Source: Cryoendolithus antarcticus
Taxonomy: Eukaryota; Ascomycota; Dothideomycetes; Cladosporiales; Cladosporiaceae
Direction of reading: 5' to 3'
NCBI GenBank assembly: GCA_002077065.1
Contig: NAJO01000061.1
Coordinates: 62,001-126,000 of the forward strand
DNA: 64,000 nucleotides
Below the pieces are notes generated by a model, which saw only the letters and a program-made list of their open reading frames with translations, made no database searches and had not been told where the DNA came from. Below are positions 1 through 11,829 of the stretch, piece after piece (position 1 is the first letter of the stretch; each line of letters opens with the position of its first letter). The position numbers and the translations under genes are program-made.

Positions 1-164
1 AGCACAAGCCGTCATAATCACGAGTGCAAAACTGATTCACTAGCGTCACTGCCTCCTTCCTCGAACAGATCTCGAAGTGATGCTGAAACTTCTCTTACCA
101 CTCATGAACACCAAGATATACAACCTGCTCATACACACGAGTGGCCCTGGTCCGCCTCCACGCC

Positions 165-1622
165 ATGTTTGCTATGAGTAAGAAGATCTCTCGCTCGTTG
201 TGCATTGCGCGCAGCTCGGTAGCACTGAGGCCTGGGGGTCGTTCAGTCACCTCCGATTACTCTACCTCGACACTTACTCCGCTATCCACGACGACTCACA
301 CAACGGATGCAATTCCGTACTGGCAACATGTATGGAAAGACGTCGAGAAGACCGACTTCCTCACGTACAGGTGGCAGACTCGGAACACCATAGAGCGACC
401 AGAGAAGCTGCTCGACTTCCTCAAGAAAGTAGTCCCTGAGCGTATACCCCATGCTTCTACGGCCGTCGACAAAGACGAGCAATTCATCGCACGCGAGGCG
501 TTCCTCGAGGACGTGTACAGGGGCATGGAAAAGGCGCCCATGTCAGTGCGCTTGACTCCGCACGTACTGAGTGTCATCAACTGGCAGGCACCTCTCCAAG
601 ACCCAGTCCTCCGGCAATTTCTCCCGCTCAAATCGAGGGTTCTGCCCGATCACCCAGAGCTCACCCTCGATTCACTCCATGAAGAGGGCGACTCTCCCGT
701 TGCTGGACTGGTCCATCGCTATCCAGACAAGGTCTTATTCCTTGGTCAGTACCTGAACACACGAATGTTGTTGTACAGCTCGTCCGCTGACTGCTTGCTA
801 GCGACTTCCGTCTGCCCGGTATACTGCCGCTTTTGCACACGCTCATACGCCGTAGGTGCGGACACCGAGTCCGTGACCAAGCATTCACTCAAGCCAGCCC
901 GCCGCCGCTGGGACGCCATGTTTGAGTATATCGAAAAGACCCCTCAGATACACGACGTTGTCGTTTCCGGGGGTGACTCGTATTACCTGGATCCCTCACA
1001 CCTGACCCGCATCGGTCATCGTCTTCTGGATATACCTCACATCAAGCGCTTCCGCTTCGCGACAAAGGGCTTGGCTGTTTGTCCAATGCGTATGATCGAT
1101 CCAAACGATGCATGGGTCAACGCGTTCGTAGAGATTAGCGACCGTGGTCGCGAGGTCGGCAAAGAGGTGGCCATGCATACTCACTTCAACCATCCGAACG
1201 AAATCACATGGGCGACGGAGATGGCGGCACGAACGCTGTTCCAGCGCGGCGTACGGGTACGCAATCAGACTGTACTTCTGCGCGGTGTCAACGACACTAT
1301 CGCGACAATGGCCGAGCTCATTCGCAAGCTCTCGGATCTGATGATCCAGCCGTACTACGTCTACCTCGGCGACATGGTCAAGGGGGTAGAGGACTTGCGC
1401 ACATCGCTTGCGACAGCGCTTCATATCGAACAGAATCTCATCGGTGGGATTGCGGGATTCAACATGCCCAAGTTCGTGGTCGACCTGCCTAGAGGTGGTG
1501 GGAAGCGTCCTATTACGAGCTTCGAAAATTACGATACGGAGACTGGAGTGAGCACATGGAAGGCGCCAGCGGTGGCCGGCGACAGAGTCTTTCGGTACCA
1601 CGATCCAGTCAAGCGCGATTGA
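165..1622 (+). CDS. L-lysine 2,3-aminomutase (radical SAM, KamA family)
   Basis: Single-exon gene of 485 codons. The product should interconvert L-lysine and L-beta-lysine using a [4Fe-4S] cluster, S-adenosylmethionine and PLP. The radical-SAM CxxxCxxC motif is visible as CPVYCRFC (C217, C221, C224 counted from this start). A GGGK motif near the C terminus (about residue 447) matches the PLP-lysine region of KamA proteins. The open frame begins at a GTG at 141; the first ATG is at 165, with another at 174. The N-terminal 50 residues are rich in Arg, Ser and Thr and poor in acids, like a mitochondrial presequence, followed by IPYWQHVWKDV where KamA homology begins. Lysine aminomutases are mainly bacterial, so a fungal copy suggests old transfer; this is inference. 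A related aminomutase substrate (such as glutamate) is possible but less likely. Confidence 0.9.
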   Translation: MFAMSKKISRSLCIARSSVALRPGGRSVTSDYSTSTLTPLSTTTHTTDAIPYWQHVWKDVEKTDFLTYRWQTRNTIERPEKLLDFLKKVVPERIPHASTAVDKDEQFIAREAFLEDVYRGMEKAPMSVRLTPHVLSVINWQAPLQDPVLRQFLPLKSRVLPDHPELTLDSLHEEGDSPVAGLVHRYPDKVLFLGQYLNTRMLLYSSSADCLLATSVCPVYCRFCTRSYAVGADTESVTKHSLKPARRRWDAMFEYIEKTPQIHDVVVSGGDSYYLDPSHLTRIGHRLLDIPHIKRFRFATKGLAVCPMRMIDPNDAWVNAFVEISDRGREVGKEVAMHTHFNHPNEITWATEMAARTLFQRGVRVRNQTVLLRGVNDTIATMAELIRKLSDLMIQPYYVYLGDMVKGVEDLRTSLATALHIEQNLIGGIAGFNMPKFVVDLPRGGGKRPITSFENYDTETGVSTWKAPAVAGDRVFRYHDPVKRD

Positions 1623-2375
1623 TCCTCTTGAATCTTGATCCACGTGTGCACAAGACTGGACAGTGGGGATGGCCAATCCACAGGACTTCTTTACCCGAAG
1701 CAGATGATGCACGAAAGGCATCAATTCAGGGAGTCTGCAACGGCATCGAGGCAAGATCACGATTATGGTGCAATCCATGCGCGTACTAGTCCAGAATAGA
1801 CACGAAGGAAACCCTGATCACGGCTTTCGTACTCCAGCCTCGTGTTACACAACATTATACCCGACGATCTCGCCCCTCGATTGACCAAGATTCGCCGCTT
1901 GATCGCGGTTCCTCGAACGTCGGCCAATCGATCTTGTTGAGCCACGTTGCGCAAGTACAGGACTTGGTGTCAGGCTGCTTTGCATTCCCCATGCAAGCTT
2001 GCAGCAACGTTACATGGCTCCACCCGAGTGGAGTGCGGCATGGGCCAGACGAGCCGACCGCGTCTACGGAAGTATTCAGATTGCTTAACACATGGACATA
2101 TGGAAACATAATATTGAAGTTGTCCTTGTCAGTCGCTTTATATTGCCATGCTCGGCTGAATTGCTGTATATGGCGGGTGTGAGTTGGTAAGCTTAACGAC
2201 TTGAGGCAGCTTACCCGATACATCCGGCCGCCCGAGTGTTGCAGTTGTGTGATTTGGGAGAAAGTAGGTGGATTACAGCCGGGGAGAGGTGGGAAGAAGG
2301 GCAGCGAAGAGAGGCGGGCAGAATTGAGCCCTAAAAGTTCTGTATACAATTGCAGCTTTGCCATTCCATTCTCTC
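1623..2375. other. intergenic, no gene seen
   Basis: About 750 bases between the aminomutase stop and the convergent small gene. Frames on both strands are short and lack protein character. It must hold both 3' ends. I see no tRNA, repeat or transposon relic here. Confidence 0.5.
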
Positions 2376-2904
2376 CTACATCTTGGCTGACCGCTTCTTG
2401 CTGACAATGATCATCTCCTTGAAGCCGGCCAAGCCCGCGACGCTGCCCAGCCAGATCCTGATTGGCACCTTGATGCCTGCAACATTTGCCTCCTGGTTGG
2501 GCATAGTGCCGAACACGTCTCGTTGGGCAGAGGTCTGCAGATCAACTTCGAGGATGTCCAACTTCAGTGCGCCGCGAGGAATGGTCTTGCGAGTGACTTG
2601 GAGATCGCCATCTGTGGATGCGCATATCAGTATCCGAATAATCTAAGCAGAAGCCAAGACAGGACTTACGCTCGGCGACGAGGTCATTAAGCTTGTAGAC
2701 ACTGATTACTGCAAGTCCGTTTGCGACGATCGGGCTGTTTCCAGCGCGATGGTGATACACCAGCATTTTGTCCGGGAGTGGCTCCATTGCGAGGAGCTGT
2801 GATAGTGCAGGTAAGTCTCGGACTTGTAAGGTATGTCGATGCTGTGTAAGATGGGCGAACCTGTCGCGAGGACGGTAGACTGGTACTCGACGTTGACGCA
2901 TGGA
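2376..2904 (-). CDS. small protein of unknown function (two-exon model)
   Basis: I do not recognise the family. The 3' exon (2376-2611) and the exon before it (from 2670 upward) are joined by a clear intron at 2612-2669 with a GTAAGT donor and CACAG acceptor; the frame is kept and yields ...KLNDLVAEHGDLQVTRK. The C-terminal half looks like real protein (VYHHRAGNSPIVANGLAVISVYKLNDL, then IPRGALKLDILEVDL) and it ends in a basic tail, KKRSAKM. The 5' end is uncertain. The simplest start is an ATG at 2904 giving MSLSMRQRR, but the stretch 2815-2904 is Arg-rich and may contain another short intron (a weak GTTCGC donor with acceptors ending CACAG or TTACAAG), which would change the first 30-40 residues. 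Expected length is about 155 residues. It lies tail-to-tail with the aminomutase. Confidence 0.55.
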
Positions 2905-3200
2905 CAAAGACATCAGACTATGTCTATGCGGTTCCGGATCTGGACCTGAGTGCATGTTGACAAAGACATTGATGCTGATGTGTTGTGACAAAGAAAGTCG
3001 ATGTGTCCGCGAAGCCGATTGTGTAGCACGTGCGTTCTTTTGATGTGTTGAGCAAGTGAATGCATTGGCAGCTGCGGTCTGGCCGATGGACGCAGCGAAG
3101 TCGCGACTCGTCCGTGATCCAGATCAAACAGCGTATACAATGTCTCGCACAATGTCTGGCGGTCGTACTCCACAGCATACCGTCCAAGCAAGATTTCTTC

Positions 3201-4547
3201 TCATCTTCGACGATCGAAACGTCTGTCACGGCTTCGTTCACGCCTGCGGCCATTTCCCTCATCTCGGTGGCTGGGCTCATAGCGATCTCTCTCACGTCCA
3301 CTAGCATCACGCCGAAGCGGACTTCGACTTCTTGACCGCTGTCGAGATTTCTCGGTGTCGCGCTGTCTGCGGTCTCGTTCAGCCTCGTCGAAGACATAAT
3401 CGTACTTGTCGCCTCGTCTGCGCCGATCACCATCACCGGTTCGATACTGCTGTCTACGCTCCAGACTGTCGATGCCACCGAAGCCACCTTTACCGCGTGC
3501 AGTCTTCGAGTTCGTAGAGTTTCGCCAGTCCGCCGAGAGCTTCGAGACACTCTGCGAAAAGTCAACGTGAATGCGGTGATCGTCGATGAGCACACCTTGC
3601 ATTTTAAAATAGGCTCGTTCGCAGTCTTCTTTGGTAGCGAACTCAATGAAGGCGTATTGCAAGCTGTCGCCGGACTTCTTGTCGCGAATCACTTCACATG
3701 ACAGGATCTTGCCGAAGCGAGAAAAGATGAGCTCCAGATCTTCATCGCGGGTGACCGGGTTCAGTTTGCAGACGAATAGGATCTGTTCCGGTGGCGTGAC
3801 TTCAGCGAACGGAAGGTCGCCAATAAGCTCTAGAGTGAGTGCCTGCGCCCTTGCTTCGCGCTCCCTCCTTAGCCCCTCCAACTTCTCCGGATCAGCATCC
3901 TCCTCCAGCACCTCATCATGAGCGATCCGCACAGTCGCTTGCTGCTCAGCAGACGGTGGTGGACTTGCAGGCGCCTCAAGCATCTCCGGCGGGTCATCAT
4001 ACGGATCGTCGAGCACGACCGTGTGCAAGATCCGGATGTCCTGCAAAGGTCGTCCCTTGCCATCAATGAAGGCCGTGTTGATCTTCTCAAGTGCGTCAAA
4101 CCCCTCGACCACCTCGCCGAAGATCGCAGCTTTGCCGTCCAGATCCTCAATATTGTCGCCAAGCGTGATCAAGAACTGACTTCCGGCAAGACGATCGTCA
4201 GAATTGACCTTCGACACCGTAGTAGCCATACTGACGGTCCCTCGCTCGCCATGCTTGCGCTTCCGTGAGATCTCAGGCTTGAAGACAATCCGGTCTGGAC
4301 GCGTAGCGCGTTTCGAGGTGCCACTTGGCAGTCCCCAGATCGATGAGCCCCCATCACTGTCCTTAGAGTCTGGTCCAATTGGGTCGCCAGATTGAAACGA
4401 GAAATTTGGCTGCACGTCGTACACCGGACTGAAGTTGTAGTACTTGATCTTGCAGAGCTTCAGGAAATTCTCACAGCATTTGGGAGCATCCGTCACAAAG
4501 AGGTCGATCGTGATATCTCCTGCGGATGTCTCGAGGAGGACTGACAT
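3201..4547 (-). CDS. cyp6: cyclophilin-RRM protein, PPIL4/Cyp6 type
   Basis: Intact single exon, 448 residues. Residues 1-165 form a cyclophilin domain starting [17 protein letters not shown], with the expected GSQFLITL and [11 protein letters not shown] blocks. Residues about 250-330 form an RRM with RNP2-like LFVCKL and RNP1-like LQYAFIEF. The C terminus is a charged, Arg/Ser/Asp-rich tail ending RRFDRRR. This order (PPIase-RRM-RS-like tail) defines PPIL4 and fungal Cyp6, nuclear proteins linked to spliceosomes and transcription. In the active-site segment the catalytic Arg of classical cyclophilins is missing ([14 protein letters not shown]), as is usual in PPIL4, so isomerase activity is probably weak or absent. 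The gene stands alone in its transcript and shares orientation with the beta-glucosidase upstream. Confidence 0.93.
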   Translation of the reverse strand: MSVLLETSAGDITIDLFVTDAPKCCENFLKLCKIKYYNFSPVYDVQPNFSFQSGDPIGPDSKDSDGGSSIWGLPSGTSKRATRPDRIVFKPEISRKRKHGERGTVSMATTVSKVNSDDRLAGSQFLITLGDNIEDLDGKAAIFGEVVEGFDALEKINTAFIDGKGRPLQDIRILHTVVLDDPYDDPPEMLEAPASPPPSAEQQATVRIAHDEVLEEDADPEKLEGLRREREARAQALTLELIGDLPFAEVTPPEQILFVCKLNPVTRDEDLELIFSRFGKILSCEVIRDKKSGDSLQYAFIEFATKEDCERAYFKMQGVLIDDHRIHVDFSQSVSKLSADWRNSTNSKTARGKGGFGGIDSLERRQQYRTGDGDRRRRGDKYDYVFDEAERDRRQRDTEKSRQRSRSRSPLRRDASGRERDRYEPSHRDEGNGRRRERSRDRRFDRRR

Positions 4548-4763
4548 GGCTATCAGTCCTTGTCCTGCATGGGTGGAGGGGATGTGAATGTTCTTTGTTT
4601 TCGAATGTGAAGTGATGCTGAAAGGCTTATGTCAGCAACTGCTAATGCCTGGGGCATCAATAGTTGACTTGTATCTGTAGCAGAGAGATATGGGCCATGA
4701 ACGAGTAGCACTGACTTCATGACTACATAGCTACATATCTTCGTCACCGTTCGGTCATGCGCC

Positions 4764-6324
<1,561 letters not shown>

Positions 6325-7152
6325 GATGGCTGTATATTTGTGGAAAGAGAGAGGGGAGGAGTGAAGAAGGAAAGGGATATGGTAGAGATGAACTGGACCA
6401 TGAGGTTCGAGGATATACTTTCTTACCTACAGCATTGGCAGAGCTAGCCTCGAGTCGTCACGGAGGCTTGCGAGTCAGCCTTCGTGTCCATGAGATGAGC
6501 GCGTAGGCGGGCCTACAATCGTCGACTGTGGAGTGATGGTGGGGTGTTTTGGGGAATTCTGCCAGATCTCCAGAGCTTGGAGTGTGAATACCCGGGCGGT
6601 GATGAGGGAAGACGGTCCGGTGCTCCGCCTGGACAGCATCATATTTTCGTGCCTGAGGTTGACCGGTTTCGCCTGAAAGAGGCCGAGTCGAGGTCGAACA
6701 GCGGCAAGTCCGCAAGAGGCGAAGCCGTCAGATGCCGCGCCGACAAACCTCGCCGACGACACCAGTAGAGTACTCTGGCTTTGCAAGTATCAATCAAGTG
6801 ATTGCCCCAATGGTGACACGGCGGAGGAGGACATCGACGTGCTTAGAGAGTATAAAATATCGCAGGTAGAGGCGTCTCTCTCATTCGGTTTTCCCATCTC
6901 GAGAAAAACCTCCAGCATGCTCATAAGCAACACCATCTGGAAAGCCCCTTTGCCTTCACGAGAGCCCAGTGTCCGAACACAAGTCTTTCGCATCAACACC
7001 CGGAACACTCTTTGTATTCCGAAGATACTGTCGAGAGACGTGACTCCTTGCAGCACGAGGCCATCATCGCGGAGGTCCTGTGTACTACTCCAGTAACAGA
7101 TCTCAATATTGCGATCGGGAGACCTGTATCCAATTGAGTCAGCGATCGAATC
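6325..7152. other. divergent intergenic region, beta-glucosidase / DUF1479
   Basis: About 830 bases between two divergent start codons, so it should hold both promoters. Several frames of 60-100 codons occur on both strands but none has recognisable protein character. A TATAAAA-like string lies near 6850. I see no repeat or RNA gene. Confidence 0.5.
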
Positions 7153-8670
7153 ATGGCGACAGCAATCAATACTACCCGCGCACTCTGGCGTGCTGGCTGC
7201 CGGCGCGGTCCCGTCTCTCGTTCCCGTTCTGCACGATCCCTAGCGACAGCAGCAACCGAGAAACGCGAAGGCGACATCTCGGATGCCTTCGCTTCGCTTT
7301 CTGGCAAAGGCTTCTCGCCACTAGACCCTCGATTCGCGGCAGTCAAGCAGCAGCTAGTGGCAGGTCGCGAAGACGCTCTACAAGCGTCCTGGATCCGCCT
7401 CCTTAAGTCGCTGCAAGAAGAGACTGCACTCATCGCGGAGCAAGGATCCAAGGCTATTCCTGAGATCGACTATCAGGACATCACGAGTCCCAGTGCGGAA
7501 TTCAGAGCTGCGCACAGAAAGCGCGGCGTGGCTGTCATCCGCGATGTGATTTCAGACGACGAAGTATTGGCTATGAAGGACGAGCTACGATCCTACATCG
7601 CAGCCAATCCGCATACCAAGGCTTTCCCGCCCGAGAACCCGCAAGTCTTCGAGCTGTACTGGTCGCCCGCGCAGATCAAAGCGCGATCTCACCCCAACCT
7701 CCTCAAGGCCCAACAATTCCTGATGAAGTTCTGGCACTCGAAAGATCCAAATGCTTTAGTCTCCACCCGTCATCCGGCTATCTACGCCGATCGACTGCGC
7801 ATGCGACTTCCAGGCGATGCGCGCTTTGCCTTGGGTCCTCACGTCGATGGAGGATCTTGTGAGCGTTGGGAGGAGACTGGGTATGGACGAGGGAAAGTCT
7901 ACGCCGATATTTGGCGCGGTGATTGGGAATCCTACGACCCTTGGGAATCTTCGTGCCGCCTGCCGGTGGTCTCTGATCTGTACCAAGGGGTGGGAGCGTG
8001 CAGTATGTTCCGCATGTTCCAAGGCTGGCTGAGTGTGTCGACTACAGGACCTTACCAAGGCACGCTTCTCGTCAACCCGCTACTCCGGCACAGTACAGCC
8101 TACTTCCTGCTCCGCCCTTTCTTCTCACCTCGAAACGCCGACCCAGCTTCCAGCAACTACCTCGCGCCTTCAAATTGGCCTCTAGACCTCTCATCTACGA
8201 ACTCCTGGCTCCAAGGTGCCTCCCAAGGCCACGGCCAGGAACTCCGCCCAGAACTGCATCCCCATCTCAAACTCGACGAAACAATGATCCACATGCCCGA
8301 AGTCCACCCCGGCGACTACGTCTCCTGGCACTGCGATACGATTCACGCCGTTGATAAAGTCCACTCTGGCTCCTCGGACTCGTCTGTAATGTACATACCG
8401 ACTTGCCCGCTCACCTTAAGCAACGCTGAGTATCTCGCTCGCCAGAGAAGGGCGTTTCTGGATGGTACGCCGAGCCCGGACTTTGGCGGCGGAGTGGGCG
8501 AGAGTCAGCATGTTGGGCGGATGGGGGTGGAGGATGTGAGGAAGGTGGATGAGGGAGCTGGAATGCGCGGCATGGGTCTCAGGGAGTTCGATGATGGGGA
8601 GGGGGGGTTGAGCAACGGGGAGAGGGAGGTGGTGGCGAGGGCGAACAAGATCTTGGGGTTCTACGACTGA
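7153..8670 (+). CDS. DUF1479 protein, putative 2-oxoglutarate/Fe(II) oxygenase
   Basis: Intact single exon, 505 residues. From about residue 75 it matches the DUF1479 family as I know it (bacterial YbiU and many fungal proteins), which has the double-stranded beta-helix fold of Fe(II)/2-oxoglutarate oxygenases. Likely iron ligands are H230 and D232 in GPHVDGGSCERW and a distal histidine in WHCDTIHAVD (H393 or H398). The substrate is unknown. The N terminus (MATAINTTRALWRAGCRRGPVSRSRSARSLATAATEK) is basic, hydroxylated and free of acids, a good candidate for a mitochondrial targeting signal. The ATG at 7153 is in good context (atcATGGcg). The C-terminal 60 residues are Gly/Glu-rich. Confidence 0.88.
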   Translation: MATAINTTRALWRAGCRRGPVSRSRSARSLATAATEKREGDISDAFASLSGKGFSPLDPRFAAVKQQLVAGREDALQASWIRLLKSLQEETALIAEQGSKAIPEIDYQDITSPSAEFRAAHRKRGVAVIRDVISDDEVLAMKDELRSYIAANPHTKAFPPENPQVFELYWSPAQIKARSHPNLLKAQQFLMKFWHSKDPNALVSTRHPAIYADRLRMRLPGDARFALGPHVDGGSCERWEETGYGRGKVYADIWRGDWESYDPWESSCRLPVVSDLYQGVGACSMFRMFQGWLSVSTTGPYQGTLLVNPLLRHSTAYFLLRPFFSPRNADPASSNYLAPSNWPLDLSSTNSWLQGASQGHGQELRPELHPHLKLDETMIHMPEVHPGDYVSWHCDTIHAVDKVHSGSSDSSVMYIPTCPLTLSNAEYLARQRRAFLDGTPSPDFGGGVGESQHVGRMGVEDVRKVDEGAGMRGMGLREFDDGEGGLSNGEREVVARANKILGFYD

Positions 8671-8892
8671 AGGTTTGTAGCTGTACGGTTCCAAAAATTC
8701 GAGACGACGTTCATGAAGCCCGCGAGCAACGACACTGGAGATGTTAGATATGGCTCTACTGTACATACACCCTGCCTCACAAATCTAGCTACACAGCGTG
8801 AGCAGCAGCCTCGGATTGCACCGCTGTTACGCACGCACCATCATTCAACCTCCCTCATCTCTCCTAACCACCCTTCCGACAACGAGACATGC

Positions 8893-10416
8893 CTACGACA
8901 TCATCCTCGTCATATCATTCCGCACTCTCTGGTAGTCCAACAACCCCTCAATCTGCCCCACAGCGCTGATAGCAATATCCCTATCCCAAAGCCTCCGCTT
9001 CGCAAACTCCATGACGTCCTTCGCCTTGATAGCGCCCACAACCCGCTCAACCTCCTCAGGCGCCAGTCGTCGCCCGGTCGTAATGATCTGGCGGCCGATG
9101 TCCTCAGCCACGCTCGTGGTGCCATCAAGGGAAAGCAGAATAGAGGCCTTGAGCTGCGACTTCGCGCGCTCGACTTCCGCCTCGGAGACGTTGTAGCTCA
9201 AGCGCGACCACTCGCGTAGCGTGAAGTGGACCAAATCGTCGATGCGGGTCACCTGATCGGTGACCATGTAGATTCCCCAGAGGCCGGTGTCGGAGTAGGA
9301 GGTGGAGAAACTCATGAAGCTGTTGGCAAGGCGGTTCTCGTGGATGAACGTGCTAAGCTTGCTGCCTAGGTATGGCGAGTTGCCCATCGCGCGGTCCCAG
9401 TTGCCTACAATAGCCTGCGTGACGAGTGCGGTGAAGTAATCGTCATCTTTCCAGCTCACGCCTTCGACTGCGATGGCGATGTTGGCTGTAGGCATTGTGT
9501 CGTCGCGAATGCGGACCTCAGAGCCGACGAAATCTGGGCGGGATTCGATAGCGCGGGCTTGGGCATTTGCCTGGCTGGCGGGGTTGGCGTTGGGCATGCT
9601 GGAGAAGTATTTCTCGGCTAGCTCGACAAGTTGGGCGTGGGGAACACCACCTGACCCGACCAGCACCATGCGGTCGGCGGTGTAGTTTGTCTTGATGTAG
9701 GAGGTCAGGTCGTCGCGGGAGATGGACTGGATGTTCTCGCGGGGTCCGAGGATGGTGCGTCCAAGCGGTTGGCCTTGGAAGGCTGTGGCGTGGAGGTGAT
9801 CAAACACGACCTCCTCGACCTGCTTGTCTACCTCTTCCTGCTCACGCAGAATGACGTCTCGCTCGCGCTCAATGGCCGAAGGCTCGAGTTTCGAGTTCTG
9901 CAGGATGTCGGCGAGAATGTCTACACTCGCGGGAACGTCGTTGTTGAAGGCTTTGGCGTAGTAGACGGTGTTCTCGCGGGAGGTGTAGGCGTTGAGGTGG
10001 CCGCCCATGTTTTCTATCTCCAGCTCGAGTGCGGACTGGGAGCGCTTCTGCGTGCCTTTGAAGGCGAGATGCTCGAGAAAGTGAGCGGTGCCGTTTGTCT
10101 TGTCGGTCTCAGCGCGGGAGCCAGCGTCTATCCACACGCCGACTGTGCTGGTCTGGGCGTAGGGGGAGTACTCGGAGGCGATCTGGGATCGATTGTGTCA
10201 GCTGCCAATGTTCACACACACATCTCATCATCCAGTACTACTCACTGTGAAGCCGTTGCTCAACGTCGTGCTCTCAGTCGTGCTCCCATTGCTCACGGGC
10301 GTGGCCAGACTACGGGTGAGGCCAACAGCACTTCCAGGCTTGATCGCGCGAATGGCCTTCTGGGCGCGCAGGCCCTGGTGCATGCTCAGCGCGAGCCGTC
10401 TCGAAGCCATGGCCAT
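8893..10416 (-). CDS. MAS1: mitochondrial processing peptidase beta subunit
   Basis: Two exons: 10246-10416 and 8893-10182, with intron 10183-10245 (GTGAGT...CAG) in phase 0, giving SNGFT-IASEYSPYAQTSTVGVWIDAGSR. Product 486 residues. The M16 zinc-binding motif HxxEH is present as HFLEH (H91-H95), followed by LAFKGT and by the downstream ERDVILREQEEV helix carrying the third zinc ligand region. This marks the catalytic beta subunit of MPP, which removes presequences from proteins imported into the matrix; the alpha subunit and most bc1 core proteins lack an intact motif. The N terminus (MAMASRRLALSMHQGLRAQ) is itself a presequence. It is head-to-head with the SDH anchor gene, 258 bp between start codons. 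Confidence 0.95.
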
Positions 10417-10674
10417 TGCGTGTGTGGGTCGAGGTGGAGATGGGGAGAGATAGAGTGGGTGTTAACTCAAGTCCTGTACCTCAACTTGCTGTTTCCCAAG
10501 AAGCTCCGTCTGCGCGGAACAATCCGGGCTTGCGGCCTGAGGCATCCGGTCCATTGAGTCGATCTTGATTGGCTGGGCGAGTGTACCTCGGACTGTAGAC
10601 ATCACGACCTCTCTATCGCCCTCCTCCACCATTGACAGCCACACCACCTCCAAACCCCCAGCACCTCTCCAGCC
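10417..10674. promoter_or_regulatory. shared divergent promoter, MPP-beta / SDH anchor, with CCAAT box
   Basis: Only 258 bp separate the two start codons, so the genes must share promoter DNA. An ATTGG at 10568-10572 is a CCAAT box on the minus strand, about 100 bp before the SDH gene ATG. CCAAT is the binding core of the HAP/NF-Y complex, which controls respiratory genes in yeast and other fungi. Joint control is inference. Confidence 0.55.
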
Positions 10675-11371
10675 ATGGCATCCACCCTCCGCCCCACCCT
10701 GCTGCGCCGCGTGCTCGCCGTCCCAGCATCCCGCTCCATCATCACATCAGCAGCATCCCCCGCCCTCCGACAGCTCCGACTCACCACCCCCATCCTACGA
10801 CAATGCCCTCGAGCAACCTTCCAGACATCCACAGCGCGGAAGATCCTGCCGCCTCTACCGCAAGTCATGCATGGGACGATCAATGATGCCGCGCCGGTGC
10901 CTGAGCCGGAGCCATTGCACGGCAGCTATCATTGGAGTTTTGAGAGGTAGGGAAGCCTTGCTGGAGGAGGGCCATATGTGGAGGGTTAGCAGTGGATGAT
11001 TGGCTGACACGATGTGATTACAGAGGTGTCTCAATCGCACTTGTACCTCTCACAGTCATCCCCTTCGCAGCCGGCTCACTAAGCCCGCTTCTCGACGGTG
11101 GACTGATCGGACTGCTGATCTTGCACTCGTACATGGGATTCGGGTACGCGTCGACCTCCTCCAAGCAACAGCATACCGCGCCTCGTACTGACATGCTTGT
11201 CACAGCGCCTGCATCACAGACTACTTCCCTACATGGCGCACTCCCATCACCCGAAAGCTAGCAGACTGGGCGAACTTTCTCGCGATCTTTGTTGTGGGAT
11301 GGGGTTTCTACGAGTTCGAGACAAATGACGTAGGTGTTACGGAGGCTGTGAGGAAGATCTGGAAGGCTTAG
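10675..11371 (+). CDS. SDH4: succinate dehydrogenase membrane anchor subunit (CybS)
   Basis: Three exons: 10675-10946, 11024-11143 and 11206-11371, with introns 10947-11023 (GTAGGG...CAG) and 11144-11205 (GTACGC...CAG). Product 185 residues. An Arg/Ser-rich presequence of about 55 residues is followed by LHGSYHWSFERGVSIALVPLTVIPF and then three membrane segments. LILHSYMGFGACITDYFPTW carries the histidine expected to ligate haem b and the Asp-Tyr pair near the quinone site, as in CybS proteins. With SDH3 it anchors complex II in the inner mitochondrial membrane and passes electrons to ubiquinone. The third exon ends in VRKIWKA. Exon joins are supported by frame and by the continuous family signature across both introns. 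Confidence 0.93.
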
Positions 11372-11829
11372 GGGGTGAGGGGTTGTGTATAGCAAGATTG
11401 TATGACGTTATAACCTCTACAGCCTACCACCTGGCTTAGCGGAAGTGGACGCGACCTTGATGCCTTTGCTCGTTCCCTAAGCGTCCGCTTCTCCGACCCA
11501 TGGGTCAAATCGTAGCCATTGGCAGCGGAAGATTTGAACTTGCTGGGTGAGTGTTAGCGTGTATTCGGCAGCTTGTTCTTTACGCTTCCGGCACGGCAGA
11601 TCTCGAGTACACCTATCAGACGAATTGAGAAGATGAAACTAAGCTGGCATGTTATCACGGCCAACCAGCCTCTTTGCGGCTGGCCAGTCAAATGGCCCCA
11701 GCTGCTGTCATCACGTATGGACATCACGAGAAATGAGAGAAGACACGTACCCGCACCTGGCCACTGCAGCATTCTCCTCGCCCCACCAGCCATATGCGCC
11801 TCCTCCAGCGCACTCCAAGACTGCCCATC
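11372..11829. other. convergent intergenic region, no gene seen
   Basis: Holds the 3' ends of the SDH anchor gene and the GNAT gene. Small open frames occur on both strands without protein-like content. No RNA gene or repeat recognised. Confidence 0.5.

Noticed and set aside
996..1778. 260-codon minus-strand frame over the aminomutase
   Set aside because: Antisense to a gene with intact catalytic motifs; rich in Arg, Cys and His with no domain-like pattern.
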